DNA of 64,000 nucleotides, taken from Alphaproteobacteria bacterium (lineage in GTDB: Bacteria; Pseudomonadota; Alphaproteobacteria; Micavibrionales; Micavibrionaceae). The stretch spans positions 124,001-188,000 of the forward strand of contig JAJFGU010000024.1 in NCBI GenBank assembly GCA_021775955.1, read 5' to 3'. Below, piece by piece: positions 1 through 8,097 of the stretch. The position numbers and the translations under genes were made by a program. The notes under the pieces are model-generated. The model was not told where the DNA came from. It searched no databases and saw only the letters and a list, made by a program, of their open reading frames with translations. Position 1 is the first letter of the stretch. Every line of letters begins with the position of its first letter.

Positions 1-746
1 TTGCCATGCTCCGGGTCCCAGGTTTCAACAACGACATCAATGCCGATGTCTTGCGTCAGCTTAATCAAATTGGCCTTGGCTCTGATGATATCCTTGTTGT
101 CATCTTCACCAGCATCAAGCGCAACGCGCAGAATACTTGCCTCAAGTTCTTCAAGGACGTCAGGTAGGTCTTTTTGAATGTTAAGCCCATGCATGCCGAG
201 GCAATAAACATCACCAAGGGCTGTGGCCACATCAGCCTTCAGAATTCCTTCCGTGATTCTGACGGTTGTTTGTTCCACTTCTCTGGCTGTGCCTTTGATG
301 ATGGGGCAATGTGTGGTTTGCCAGACTTTCTCGCCTTCAGGCTTGCCTGCGCTGGAAAAGGCCATATATTTTGGCCCTTTTTTGCCATCGTCTTTTCTGA
401 TGATCAAAGAAGATATTTTGCCGTTTAAGTCCCTGACAGGAATCAGCAAGCCCGTTGCGCCTGAGTGGCTTCTATGCCCTGTGTTCTCATCTTTGAAGAA
501 ACCGGGAATACCTTTGAGCTTGTCACCAAACTCATTAACCAGTGCCCCCAAAGCAGAGGATGTGTGGTTTGAATTGTTGGACTTCTTGGTGGCATAACGA
601 GCTTTATTGATGTGCTCACTAGTCAGGCCACGCTTAATCAGATGGCCCAAATGTCCGTTTTCAAGGCCAAGCTCACCAAGATATTTGGTGTACACCTGAT
701 GCTTCAGCGGCTCCGCTGCTGGTCTGGTGGGGTATGATTTGCTCAT
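1..746 (-). CDS. DUF3854/primase-like protein of the island (partial, 3' end beyond window)
   Basis: An open frame of 248 codons runs from an ATG at 746 off the left edge without a stop. The start MSKSYPTRPAAEP is followed by LGHLIKRGLTSEHI, then a region TGLLIPVRDLNGKI and RITEGILKADVATALG. This layout, a short helical N-terminus and then a Toprim-like segment with a conserved Glu-Gly, resembles DUF3854-containing replication or primase proteins of phages and plasmids. The start codon overlaps the excisionase stop by four bases (ATGA), so translation is probably coupled. The function is inferred from weak family resemblance; the missing C-terminus would settle whether a helicase domain follows. 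Confidence 0.6.
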   Translation of the reverse strand, partial: MSKSYPTRPAAEPLKHQVYTKYLGELGLENGHLGHLIKRGLTSEHINKARYATKKSNNSNHTSSALGALVNEFGDKLKGIPGFFKDENTGHRSHSGATGLLIPVRDLNGKISSLIIRKDDGKKGPKYMAFSSAGKPEGEKVWQTTHCPIIKGTAREVEQTTVRITEGILKADVATALGDVYCLGMHGLNIQKDLPDVLEELEASILRVALDAGEDDNKDIIRAKANLIKLTQDIGIDVVVETWDPEHG

Positions 747-940
747 GCCTGCCTCCCGTAATCAGCGGTAGATTGGAAAATTTGTGACTGGATATATTCT
801 TCCAGATCACACTGGCGGTACCTCACAGAGGACCCAATTTTCAGAAATTTGACGGGGCTCCCTTTTTGACGGTCCTTCTGCATTTTTGCAACAGAACAGC
901 CAAGGAACAGGGCGGCCTCTTTTTCATTTAACATCTTCAT
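743..940 (-). CDS. AlpA/excisionase-type helix-turn-helix protein
   Basis: A 65-residue protein that starts MKMLNEKEAALFLGCS and continues into a winged-helix pattern ending with RYRQCDLEEYI. This is the usual form of small AlpA/MerR-like DNA-binding proteins: helix-turn-helix, then a wing and a C-terminal D-L-E-E-Y/W-I. The ATG at 940 was chosen over an upstream TTG because AGGAGT lies 5-10 bases before it. Such proteins act as recombination directionality factors (excisionases) or activators of element genes; its position one gene after the integrase fits. It is translationally coupled to the primase-like gene downstream. The specific role (Xis or regulator) is inference. Confidence 0.75.
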   Translation of the reverse strand: MKMLNEKEAALFLGCSVAKMQKDRQKGSPVKFLKIGSSVRYRQCDLEEYIQSQIFQSTADYGRQA

Positions 941-1032
941 TGCCAACTCCTTTTCTTTGGTTGAAGTCAGCAAATCCTGTGATGAATTGTTACTGTTTGT
1001 CGCGTGACAAAATTACGCGTTTTTGTCCCGGC

Positions 1033-1524
1033 TTATATAGGCCACCCGGATTCACGCAATGTTTGAATGATTTTTTCCTTTTGGTCGTCTGAGAAGTCAG
1101 TGTAGTCCGATATATCTTCTTTTTTATCAGAGCTGGTTTTTGCGCCGTACTCTCTTTCATAAAACCACTTATAACGCCCGTAGTGTTTTTTGATTTTTTC
1201 AACCTCGGCATCTATCTGCTTTTTGTAATTGGATGATTTTGACATGTACCCGGTTTCAGGTTGAGGCAGGGTCCTCACAGCTATTTTTCTGGCAAAAGTT
1301 TCAATTCCATCACCGGAAAGAACGTGCTGGTGTAGAAGAACCATATCCGCAAACTCATACTCAGCAGGTGGCCTTACATATCTGCCTCTTTCAAAATTGC
1401 CGAATATAGCCTTCAGCGCGTCATGAAAACGCTCTTCGTCAGACTTCTCTTTTTTGTCGTCTTCAAAGGCAGTGTTTTCAATGACGCACTTCAAGATTTC
1501 TTCAAACCCGGTAAACAGACTCAT
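1033..1524 (-). CDS. Hypothetical island protein coupled to the integrase
   Basis: 163 residues, start MSLFTGFEEILKCVIEN, acidic and lysine-rich, with no signal peptide or membrane segment. I do not recognise the family. The ATG (1524) overlaps the integrase stop by four bases, so the two are read from one message. The middle has a hydrophobic stretch YEFADMVLLHQHVL, and the C-terminal third is charged and helical (EVEKIKKHYGRYKWFY). It may be a cargo or accessory gene of the element. Nothing in the sequence points to a catalytic site. Confidence 0.7.
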   Translation of the reverse strand: MSLFTGFEEILKCVIENTAFEDDKKEKSDEERFHDALKAIFGNFERGRYVRPPAEYEFADMVLLHQHVLSGDGIETFARKIAVRTLPQPETGYMSKSSNYKKQIDAEVEKIKKHYGRYKWFYEREYGAKTSSDKKEDISDYTDFSDDQKEKIIQTLRESGWPI

Positions 1525-2681
1525 TCCACTTGCTCCAAAATGTATTCAGCGATGCGATCAACAGGGCCGCGCAGCCGCTCTGCATCCATGATGATATAGC
1601 TTCCGGTTATATCTGTCATCCGGTGGTTAATCAGGCGTTTCAAAGCGAAGGCACTAATATCAAGACTTTCTGCAATCGTGATGAACGTCCGGCGCAGGTC
1701 ATGGCAGGTGAATTTCACTCCTGAATGAGCAATCACCTTATAGACGCTCTTTTTAGGCTCGGCCAGAAACCCGTGCTTGCCGGGGCCGGGGAAGACAAAC
1801 GCATAGTTGCCGTAGCGTTTGCGCCGACGCTCAAGCATATTGAACAGGAATGTGCTGAGCGGCAAGATCAGGGGATCACCGTTTTTGGTTTTGTGAATGG
1901 TGAGCGTGCGGTCATTAAAGTCAATCTGATCCCAGCGGAGCGACGCTGCCTCGGTGCGGCGCAGCCCGGTCAACAAAAGCAGCAGCAGGAAGTCGCGCTG
2001 CGTATCGCTGCCAAGGGAATGTACGCCTTCCCACCATGCCTTGAGCTGATGCGGCTTCACATAGCTGCGTCTGCGCTTTTCGGGGTACCATGCCTTGACC
2101 CTGGAGAGATAGGACACAGGGTTTGCAGGGCAGATGTCGAACTGCACATGCGCATGGTTAAACAGTGCCCTTAGAACCCGCATCGTTCCATTGGCTACCC
2201 GTTTGCCGTTGTTTTCACCAATCTCTGAGTGACGGGCCAAGATCATGTTCTTGTCAATCTCGCTCATCAGCAGATCAAGCCAGTCCGGCAAATATTTTTT
2301 TATGTAGTAGCGGTAATCGCGTCTGGTGCGCTCATTAAGGTTCTTGCGCGTATCACAATAACTCATCAGAACCATGGCCAGTGTGATATGCCTTGCGCGT
2401 TCTTCCTTGTCCTTGATGTTTGGATTAACGCCAAGGGCCATCATATAAAGTTTTTCCTTGGCAATATAACGGGCTTCATCAGGTGTGAAGTGTCCGTAGC
2501 GGCCAATGGTGTAGCGCACCGTTCGTCCGTGAATATCTTTCTGGGCGATGAAGGTCTTGGCTCTCTGGCCAAAAATGACGCCAAATCCTGACTGTTTGCC
2601 GTCCCAGTATGTGATCTGGCCGCCTTCAGGATGAGGTGTGTTTTCAATGAATGATTTGGTGATGTTATTTACAACAGGCAT
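1521..2681 (-). CDS. Tyrosine recombinase / integrase
   Basis: 386 residues in the order expected for tRNA-targeting phage-type integrases: an N-terminal arm-binding domain (about 1-90, with GKQSGFGVIFGQRAKTFI), a SAM-like core-binding domain (about 100-200) and a C-terminal catalytic domain. Visible catalytic elements are the first Arg in LLTGLRRTEAASLRW, the H-x-x-R box HDLRRTFIT, and INHRMTDITGSYI with the nucleophilic Tyr. All look intact, so the enzyme should be active. Start 2681 has AAGGAG nine bases upstream. It presumably catalyses integration into the tRNA-Thr gene whose 3' scar is at 6167-6211. The gene lies about 3.5 kb from that scar, with the R-M cassette between. Confidence 0.93.
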   Translation of the reverse strand: MPVVNNITKSFIENTPHPEGGQITYWDGKQSGFGVIFGQRAKTFIAQKDIHGRTVRYTIGRYGHFTPDEARYIAKEKLYMMALGVNPNIKDKEERARHITLAMVLMSYCDTRKNLNERTRRDYRYYIKKYLPDWLDLLMSEIDKNMILARHSEIGENNGKRVANGTMRVLRALFNHAHVQFDICPANPVSYLSRVKAWYPEKRRRSYVKPHQLKAWWEGVHSLGSDTQRDFLLLLLLTGLRRTEAASLRWDQIDFNDRTLTIHKTKNGDPLILPLSTFLFNMLERRRKRYGNYAFVFPGPGKHGFLAEPKKSVYKVIAHSGVKFTCHDLRRTFITIAESLDISAFALKRLINHRMTDITGSYIIMDAERLRGPVDRIAEYILEQVE

Positions 2682-2845
2682 TACTCAGTCTCCTTAAATT
2701 AAAATTGTTGTTTAAAGAGGCTTCTTAACTGGTCAATTCGAAAAGTAAAACAAAAAACTTCAATTCTGTGCACAAAATCAATGGCTTATACCAATGCATC
2801 CCAGGCCATACCATGCGATACAAAACAACTGTTCACTTTTTGTTC

Positions 2846-2873
2846 TTGATCTTTGTTGTGTGTAACGTATAAT
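2846..2873 (+). promoter_or_regulatory. Putative promoter of the methyltransferase operon
   Basis: TTGATC at 2846-2851 and TATAAT at 2868-2873 are separated by 16 bases, a good sigma-70-like match. Transcription would begin near 2880, directly at the inverted repeat at 2882-2900 that probably serves as operator. This is read by eye only. Confidence 0.55.
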
Positions 2874-2881
2874 CAGCCGTA

Positions 2882-2900
2882 AGAATCTGGGTCAGATTCT
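2882..2900. promoter_or_regulatory. Inverted repeat, putative operator for methyltransferase autoregulation
   Basis: AGAATCT at 2882-2888 and AGATTCT at 2894-2900 form a perfect 7-bp inverted repeat with a 5-bp spacer, just after the putative -10 box and 39 bp before the methyltransferase ATG. C5-methyltransferases of the SsoII/EcoRII group carry an N-terminal helix-turn-helix that binds such an operator and represses their own gene. The encoded enzyme has this N-terminal domain, so autoregulation is a reasonable inference. Confidence 0.55.
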
Positions 2901-2938
2901 GCCATAATGTCAAAAAAGTTCCCCCCGGAGTGTCCTTC

Positions 2939-4198
2939 ATGCCAGATATTGCAATCAATGAATTTGCTGATTTACGCCTTAAAAGCGGCCTGTCACCTGA
3001 ACAGGTTTCTGCCGAGCTTGATGTTTCAACGCGAACCATCAGACGCTGGGAGACAGGTGAAACGCCGTATCCCAAAATGGCACTGACCAGCATGAAAGGG
3101 CTTGCAAAAAAAGCAAAGCTGAATGGCAAACATATGCGCCAAAGTCATCACGACTTTACATTCATTGATCTCTTTGCCGGTATTGGCGGTTTCAGAAAAG
3201 GTTTTGAGTCCGTGGGTGGCAAATGTGTTTTTACCAGCGAGTGGGACAAATATTCCCAGCAAACATATTTGGCCAACTTTGATTGCGACCATGAAGTTGC
3301 AGGGGACATCACAAAGATTGATGAAAAAGATATTCCTGCGCATGACGTGCTTCTTGCGGGATTTCCCTGTCAGCCTTTTTCAATAGCCGGGGTTTCAAAA
3401 AAGAATGCGCTGGGCCGCAAACATGGCTTTGCCTGCGAGGCACAGGGAACACTGTTCTTTGATGTTGCACGCATAATCAAGCACCATCAGCCCGCAGCAT
3501 TTGTTCTTGAGAATGTTAAAAATCTGAAGAGCCATGACAAGGGCAATACTTTCCGTGTAATCATGGACGTTCTTCAAAACGAGATGGGTTACACGGTTCA
3601 GGAGCGCATTATTGATGCCAAGGGTTTTGTCCCCCAGCACAGGGAGCGTATTTTTATTGTCGGTTTTCGTGAGGATGTTGGTTTTGATTTTGGTGCACTG
3701 AATATTCCTGCATCTTACAAGGGACCCAAAATGTCATCGATTTTGCATCCTGAAGACGGGACCGAGGAAATTGAAGATCCTTTTATCTGTGGCAATATTG
3801 GCCGTGTGAACAAGAAATACACCCTGTCTGACAAGCTCTGGAATTATCTTCAAAACTATGCAGCCAAGCACAAGGCCAAAGGCAATGGATTTGGTTTCGG
3901 GATTTGCGGCCCTGAAGATACAGCGCGGACGTTGTCTGCGCGTTATTACAAGGACGGCTCTGAAATTCTGGTTAGGCAAAAGGGTAAAAACCCGCGCCGC
4001 CTTACCCCGCGTGAATGTGCCCGTCTTATGGGCTTTGATCAGGGGGAGGACAAAATGAACATTCCTGTTTCGGATACACAAGCCTACAAGCAGTTTGGCA
4101 ATGCGGTGGTTGTTCCGGTTGTTCAGGCTGTCGCCGAGGGCATAAAGCCCTTCATTATGCAGGTCATTCAGGGCACGCGAAAAGACAGGGCCGCGTAA
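2939..4198 (+). CDS. DNA (cytosine-5-)-methyltransferase with N-terminal HTH
   Basis: 419 residues. The first 65 form a Cro/Xre-like helix-turn-helix (LSPEQVSAELDVSTRTIRRW). The rest carries the m5C methyltransferase motifs: I (DLFAGIGGFRKGFES), IV with the catalytic Cys (GFPCQPFSIAG), VI (ENVKNL), VIII (QHRERIFIVGF), the target-recognition region (KGNGFGFGI, TARTLSARYYKDGSEIL) and X (QFGNAVVVP). The recognition region resembles Dcm, M.EcoRII and M.SsoII, so the target is probably of the CCNGG/CCWGG type. The ATG at 2939 was chosen because CCGGAG lies 8 bases upstream; a GTG at 2930 is the alternative. The stop lies one base before the vsr ATG. It protects the host against the endonuclease two genes on. 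Confidence 0.93.
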   Translation: MPDIAINEFADLRLKSGLSPEQVSAELDVSTRTIRRWETGETPYPKMALTSMKGLAKKAKLNGKHMRQSHHDFTFIDLFAGIGGFRKGFESVGGKCVFTSEWDKYSQQTYLANFDCDHEVAGDITKIDEKDIPAHDVLLAGFPCQPFSIAGVSKKNALGRKHGFACEAQGTLFFDVARIIKHHQPAAFVLENVKNLKSHDKGNTFRVIMDVLQNEMGYTVQERIIDAKGFVPQHRERIFIVGFREDVGFDFGALNIPASYKGPKMSSILHPEDGTEEIEDPFICGNIGRVNKKYTLSDKLWNYLQNYAAKHKAKGNGFGFGICGPEDTARTLSARYYKDGSEILVRQKGKNPRRLTPRECARLMGFDQGEDKMNIPVSDTQAYKQFGNAVVVPVVQAVAEGIKPFIMQVIQGTRKDRAA

Positions 4199-4199
4199 C

Positions 4200-4718
4200 A
4201 TGGCTGATGTTGTCTCACCGCAAAAACGCAGTGAGATGATGGCAGGAATCCGCGGCAAGGACACAAAACCCGAACAGTTTATTCGCAAGGCTCTGCATTC
4301 CAGAGGGTTTAGATATAGGCTCCACGCAAAGGATATACCGGGTAAGCCTGACCTTGTTCTTCCTAAATATCGTGCCGTTATATTTGTTCACGGCTGTTTC
4401 TGGCACAAACATGATTGTCATTTATTCAAATGGCCTAAATCCCGCCCTGATTTCTGGCGTAAGAAGATCCTTGGCAACCGGGCCAATGATGAAAAAGCCC
4501 TTGATGCGCTGGAGGCTGAAGACTGGCGTGTACTGATCGTGTGGGAGTGTGCTATCAAGGGCAAAGAAAAGCTTAAGCCCGAATATTTAATCGATCAGAT
4601 TACGGGATGGCTGTTTTCAGATGAGGTATATTGCGAGATAAGAGGAAAGCAGACTGGTGGCAGGAAACGACATGGACATTGTAAAACTGAAAGCCATGAT
4701 GCAGGAGGCGGGAGCTGA
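4200..4718 (+). CDS. vsr: Very short patch repair endonuclease (Vsr)
   Basis: 172 residues, slightly longer than typical Vsr (about 150). The hallmarks are visible: MVSPQKRSEMM-like start (VVSPQKRSEMMAGIRGKDTK), the PDLVLPKYRAVIFVHGCFWH segment with the catalytic Asp and zinc/active-site residues, then DCHLFKWPKSRPDFWRKKI. Vsr nicks 5' of the T in T:G mismatches that arise when 5-methylcytosine deaminates, so it offsets the mutagenic cost of the methyltransferase encoded immediately upstream. The 3' end overlaps the restriction endonuclease gene by about 47 bp, which accounts for the unusual basic C-terminal tail; this overlap suggests an established operon. Confidence 0.93.
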   Translation: MADVVSPQKRSEMMAGIRGKDTKPEQFIRKALHSRGFRYRLHAKDIPGKPDLVLPKYRAVIFVHGCFWHKHDCHLFKWPKSRPDFWRKKILGNRANDEKALDALEAEDWRVLIVWECAIKGKEKLKPEYLIDQITGWLFSDEVYCEIRGKQTGGRKRHGHCKTESHDAGGGS

Positions 4719-5982
4719 CCGCCTCTATGTGAAGCGTTTATCGCCGAATGATAACAGTAAGAACCAGCCTTATTTTGGCGGTGATTTTTCTGTCCTGAAC
4801 ATTTTGCCTTATGGCGAGGTAAATTCAGATCATCTGGGCAAACGTCCTAACTTCAAGGCAAAAACAAATTTCTTCTGGTTGCTTGATAACGGTTTACTTG
4901 AACACGCCTCTCATGCCCAGTTCATATTGTATCCCAAATATCCGGAGGTGCGTTTCTCCGGTTTTCTTAAAGGGTGTCGCCATGCGCCAAATCACCTGAT
5001 GAATACCCGTGATGAAGGCCGCCTTCTCTTTATGGGTGTAACCAATGACGAGCGCATTATAGGTTACGCTACATCTGCGGACACAAATCTTGCCCGGTCT
5101 TTTGATGCGTTGGGCAAACTTTCACAGGTTGGTGTCTTTGAGCAGGTGCCACTGGATGTTTCAGAGCTTGATACACGCAGTGTGCTTTTAAAGGAATTGC
5201 GGCGCATTCATATGCTCGGCTGGATACGCTCCAAAAAACTGACTGGTCCGGGCGAGTATGGTCCGTGTGAAGCCCCCCATTGCGGCGGCATGACGCTGGA
5301 GGCAGAGCTGGGGGTGATGCCCAACGGTTTTTCGGAGCCGGACTTTCATGGCTGGGAAGTCAAGCAGCATACAGTGAACAGACTGGAAAAACCCGACACA
5401 GGCATTTTGACTCTGATGACGCCTGAACCTGTAGGCGGTTTTTACAGGGATGAAGGTGTTGAGGCATTTATCCGCAAGTACGGCTACAAGGACATGCTTG
5501 GCCGCCCTGACAGGCTTAATTTTGGCGGTGTGCACAAGGTTGGTGAGGAGCATGCCAGAACGAAGCTCACCATGGTTCTTGATGGTTATGATATTGATAC
5601 CGGAAAAATCACCAATCCGGACGGCGGAATTGTTTTAAAAGACAGGAAGGATAGAAACGCTGCGGAGTGGAAATTCACCGCGGTGTTTACTCACTGGAAA
5701 AAGAAACATGCGCAGGCCGTTTATGTGCCATCACAAAAGGATACAGATCCTCTGCGCTACAGATATGGCCATCTTGTGCGTCTGGGTGTTGGAACAGATC
5801 CGCTTAAGTTGCTTGAGGCCATGGCCAGACAGGCTGTCTATTATGATCCTGGCATAAAGCTGGAAAATGCCTCCGGCCCAAATCCCAGAACGAAAAGGCG
5901 CAGCCAGTTTCGTGTTCATGTAAAAAATCTGGCAGCTCTTTACAATGACATGGAACAGGTTGACCTGACAGAGGCCGTCTGA
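4672..5982 (+). CDS. MvaI/BcnI-family type II restriction endonuclease
   Basis: 436 residues from the ATG at 4672 (AGGAAA six bases upstream; a GTG at 4657 with GAGGAAAG is the alternative). Recognisable features are the N-terminal ADRLYVKRLSPNDNSKNQPY and FSVLNILPYG, and the catalytic core around GMTLEAELGVMPNG, FHGWEVKQH and TGILTLMTPEP, where the E...E-V-K arrangement matches the PD-(D/E)XK-type active site of the MvaI/BcnI group. Members of this group cut CCWGG or CCSGG as monomers. That agrees with a Dcm/EcoRII-like partner methyltransferase. It is the third gene of the cassette, consistent with expression after the protective methyltransferase. Confidence 0.85.
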   Translation: MDIVKLKAMMQEAGADRLYVKRLSPNDNSKNQPYFGGDFSVLNILPYGEVNSDHLGKRPNFKAKTNFFWLLDNGLLEHASHAQFILYPKYPEVRFSGFLKGCRHAPNHLMNTRDEGRLLFMGVTNDERIIGYATSADTNLARSFDALGKLSQVGVFEQVPLDVSELDTRSVLLKELRRIHMLGWIRSKKLTGPGEYGPCEAPHCGGMTLEAELGVMPNGFSEPDFHGWEVKQHTVNRLEKPDTGILTLMTPEPVGGFYRDEGVEAFIRKYGYKDMLGRPDRLNFGGVHKVGEEHARTKLTMVLDGYDIDTGKITNPDGGIVLKDRKDRNAAEWKFTAVFTHWKKKHAQAVYVPSQKDTDPLRYRYGHLVRLGVGTDPLKLLEAMARQAVYYDPGIKLENASGPNPRTKRRSQFRVHVKNLAALYNDMEQVDLTEAV

Positions 5983-6002
5983 GGCACGTACACTCGCCAT
6001 TT

Positions 6003-6024
6003 TAATAAGGTAGTAATAAGGTAG
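6003..6024 (+). repeat. 11-bp tandem direct repeat near island end
   Basis: TAATAAGGTAG occurs twice in immediate succession (6003-6013, 6014-6024). It lies in the 184-bp non-coding stretch between the restriction gene and the tRNA fragment, about 145 bp from the presumed crossover core. Short direct repeats beside att cores are typical integrase arm-binding sites, but two copies alone are weak support. I see no gene between 5983 and 6176. Confidence 0.5.
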
Positions 6025-6166
6025 AGGGGTCATAAGGGGTGCATACGCATCCTGTTCTGTCCTAATGGCCGCCTGCTCTGGAAGCCTTCAAAACCCTATA
6101 TTTTTCGTGCGCTATACCACAAAATCATGCTCAGTCCCGAGGCGTACGATTTGGGGGACCCTTTAA

Positions 6167-6211
6167 TTTGTAATCATCAGGTCCCGGGTTCGACTCCTGG
6201 TTGCGGCACCA
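6167..6211 (+). other. tRNA-Thr(UGU) 3' fragment, island attachment-site scar
   Basis: The stretch reads as anticodon loop TTTGTAA, a 3' anticodon-stem strand, variable loop, T-arm CCGGG-TTCGACT-CCTGG (with one G-U pair), acceptor strand TTGCGGC and ACCA. No matching 5' acceptor strand (GCCGCAA), D-arm or 5' anticodon-stem strand lies upstream, so it is not a functional tRNA. It is best read as the tRNA segment duplicated when the island integrated. The ABC-F gene on the other strand uses a stop codon inside this fragment. Confidence 0.8.
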
Positions 6212-8030
6212 TCCTTTCTTCCTCCAGCTCCAGCCAGCGAGTTTCATAGCGCTCCAATTTGGTTTGCGTCTCGGCCAGGGCTTTGGTGACATCGTGAAAA
6301 CCGTCAGGGTCGCGCTGGTAGAAATCATTGTCAGCCAGTTGTTCCGAGAGTGCGGCGATCTCTGCTTCGGCTTTTTGAATTTTTTGGGGAAGCTGGTTTA
6401 ATTCCCGCTCCAGTTTGTAGGTTAGTTTTTTAAGCGGTTTCTTTTCTGGTTGTGGTTTTGAAGGGGATTTCTTTGTTTTTTCAAGGGGTGGTGTTTCAGT
6501 TTTTCCCTGTTTCATTTCAAGATAATCACTATAGCCGCCAATGCAGCTGTCAATTTTCCCATTTCCTTCAAATGCCAGAATTTTGGTTACGGTCTGATCC
6601 AGAAAATCCCGGTCGTGCGATACAACCAAAAGCGTGCCCTGATATTGGGAGAGGATGTCCTCCAGCATATCAAGTGTATCCATATCCAGATCGTTTGTTG
6701 GTTCGTCAAGGATCAGGCAGGTTTTCGGGTTTGCCAGGATTCTCGCCAGCATCAGGCGGTTTTTCTCTCCGCCGGAAAGTTGAGACACTTTGTCCTGCGC
6801 TCTGGCGGGATCGAAGAGAAAAGCCTTCAAATAGCCGCAGACATGGCGCTGTTTTCCCATGACATCAATGTAATCACCTCCGCCGGGGGCCAGGGTTTTT
6901 CGCAAGGAGTCTGTAGGGTCAAGATCGCGGCGCTTTTGATCGAAATACGAGAATTCCAGCTCTTTGCGGGTTTTGACGCGGCCCTGATCGGCCTCCAGCT
7001 CGCCCAGTAACAGCTTCAGGAAAGTGGTCTTGCCGGAGCCATTCTTGCCAAGAATTCCAATGCGATCCCCACGCTGAATGCGCATCGAGAATTTATCAAG
7101 GATATTGATGCGCTTTCCATCTTCTTCGAAAGCTTTGTGGGTATTATAAAACTCGGCGACGATTTTCGAGCTGGCTTCAATGTCCTTGAGCGGGTTTAAT
7201 TCAATCTTGGCCGTGGCCCGTTTGTGGGCCGACTGATCTGCCTTCAGTTTATCACGCATTTCGCGCATTTGGTCTAACCGGCGTATGTTGCGTTTACGCC
7301 TTGCTTTCACGCCGCGACTGGCCCATTCAACTTCTAAGGCGACAGCCTGTTTGCGGTTTTTCAACTCGCGCTCTTCCTGCTCCAACAGTAGCGTTGACCA
7401 TTCATCAAAATATTTGAATCCACGCGGGCTAACCCTTAGCTGGCCACGATCCAGCCAGAAAACCTGCGTGGTAACATTGGCTAAAAATGCCCGGTCGTGA
7501 GAAATACAAAGCAGCGTGCCGCGATAGGCATTCAGATACCCCTCCAGCCATTCAATCGCTTCTAAATCCAAATGGTTTGTCGGCTCATCAAGCAGCAGGA
7601 TATCCGGTTCCTCAACCAGCGCTCTGGCTAATCCGGCGCGGCGTAGCTGTCCACCGGACAGGATTGTCATCTGCGTTTGCACATCCAGATGGAGCGCTTC
7701 GGCGATAATATCGACCTTATAGGTATGAAGCTCGCGCTCATCATGCTTAATTTCGGAGAAAATGTAATCAAAAACGCTTTGGCCCTCTTGCGGGATGATG
7801 TCCTGGCGCAAATAGCCGATTGAGACGCCAAATTCTTCCCAACGCTCGCCCTCATCCAGATCCTGCACGCCGGTAATGATGTTCATCAGCGTTGATTTGC
7901 CGGCACCGTTCTTGCCGACCAGCGCAATGCGACTGCCGGCATGGATGTTGAAGGATAAATCCTCAAAGACCGGCAATTCGCTATAGCGAACCATGGCGTC
8001 TTTAACCGATAATAATAGTGGCGGTGGCAT
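6177..8030 (-). CDS. uup: ABC-F family ATPase (Uup-like)
   Basis: 617 residues with two ABC domains and no membrane segments. Walker A motifs are GKNGAGKSTLMN and GKNGSGKTTFLK; signature motifs are LSGGQLRRAGLARAL and LSGGEKNRLMLARIL; both have ILDEPTNxLD-type Walker B boxes. An ABC-F linker and a C-terminal coiled coil (about 545-605) match Uup, which acts on ribosomes or branched DNA and lowers precise transposon excision. The last residues (VPQPGVEPGT) are encoded antisense to the tRNA-Thr fragment, and the stop lies in it, so the natural end of this gene already overlapped the tRNA. The assignment to Uup rather than another ABC-F subgroup rests on the C-terminal coiled coil. Confidence 0.88.
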   Translation of the reverse strand: MPPPLLLSVKDAMVRYSELPVFEDLSFNIHAGSRIALVGKNGAGKSTLMNIITGVQDLDEGERWEEFGVSIGYLRQDIIPQEGQSVFDYIFSEIKHDERELHTYKVDIIAEALHLDVQTQMTILSGGQLRRAGLARALVEEPDILLLDEPTNHLDLEAIEWLEGYLNAYRGTLLCISHDRAFLANVTTQVFWLDRGQLRVSPRGFKYFDEWSTLLLEQEERELKNRKQAVALEVEWASRGVKARRKRNIRRLDQMREMRDKLKADQSAHKRATAKIELNPLKDIEASSKIVAEFYNTHKAFEEDGKRINILDKFSMRIQRGDRIGILGKNGSGKTTFLKLLLGELEADQGRVKTRKELEFSYFDQKRRDLDPTDSLRKTLAPGGGDYIDVMGKQRHVCGYLKAFLFDPARAQDKVSQLSGGEKNRLMLARILANPKTCLILDEPTNDLDMDTLDMLEDILSQYQGTLLVVSHDRDFLDQTVTKILAFEGNGKIDSCIGGYSDYLEMKQGKTETPPLEKTKKSPSKPQPEKKPLKKLTYKLERELNQLPQKIQKAEAEIAALSEQLADNDFYQRDPDGFHDVTKALAETQTKLERYETRWLELEEERMVPQPGVEPGT

Positions 8031-8097
8031 ATGGCTTTCCTCTAAAAGAAGCGCGTTATATCATAGCTTTACAATATTACACAGGTGAAGGTTGGAA

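Larger units (their letters stand above)
1..6211. mobile_element. Right part of an integrated genomic island carrying an R-M/Vsr cassette
   Basis: Seen: a tyrosine integrase, an excisionase-type regulator, a phage/plasmid-type primase-like gene and a restriction-modification cassette, ending at a 3' tRNA-Thr fragment at 6167-6211. Right of that fragment ordinary chromosomal genes begin. Integration into the 3' end of a tRNA gene leaves such a fragment at the far end of the element, so the intact tRNA-Thr should lie left of the window. The left boundary is not visible. An 11-bp tandem repeat at 6003-6024 could be integrase arm sites. Whether the element is still mobile cannot be judged from here. 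Confidence 0.8.

Noticed and set aside
6100-6211. A functional tRNA-Thr
   Set aside because: Only the 3' half is present; no 5' acceptor strand, D-arm or paired anticodon stem is found upstream.
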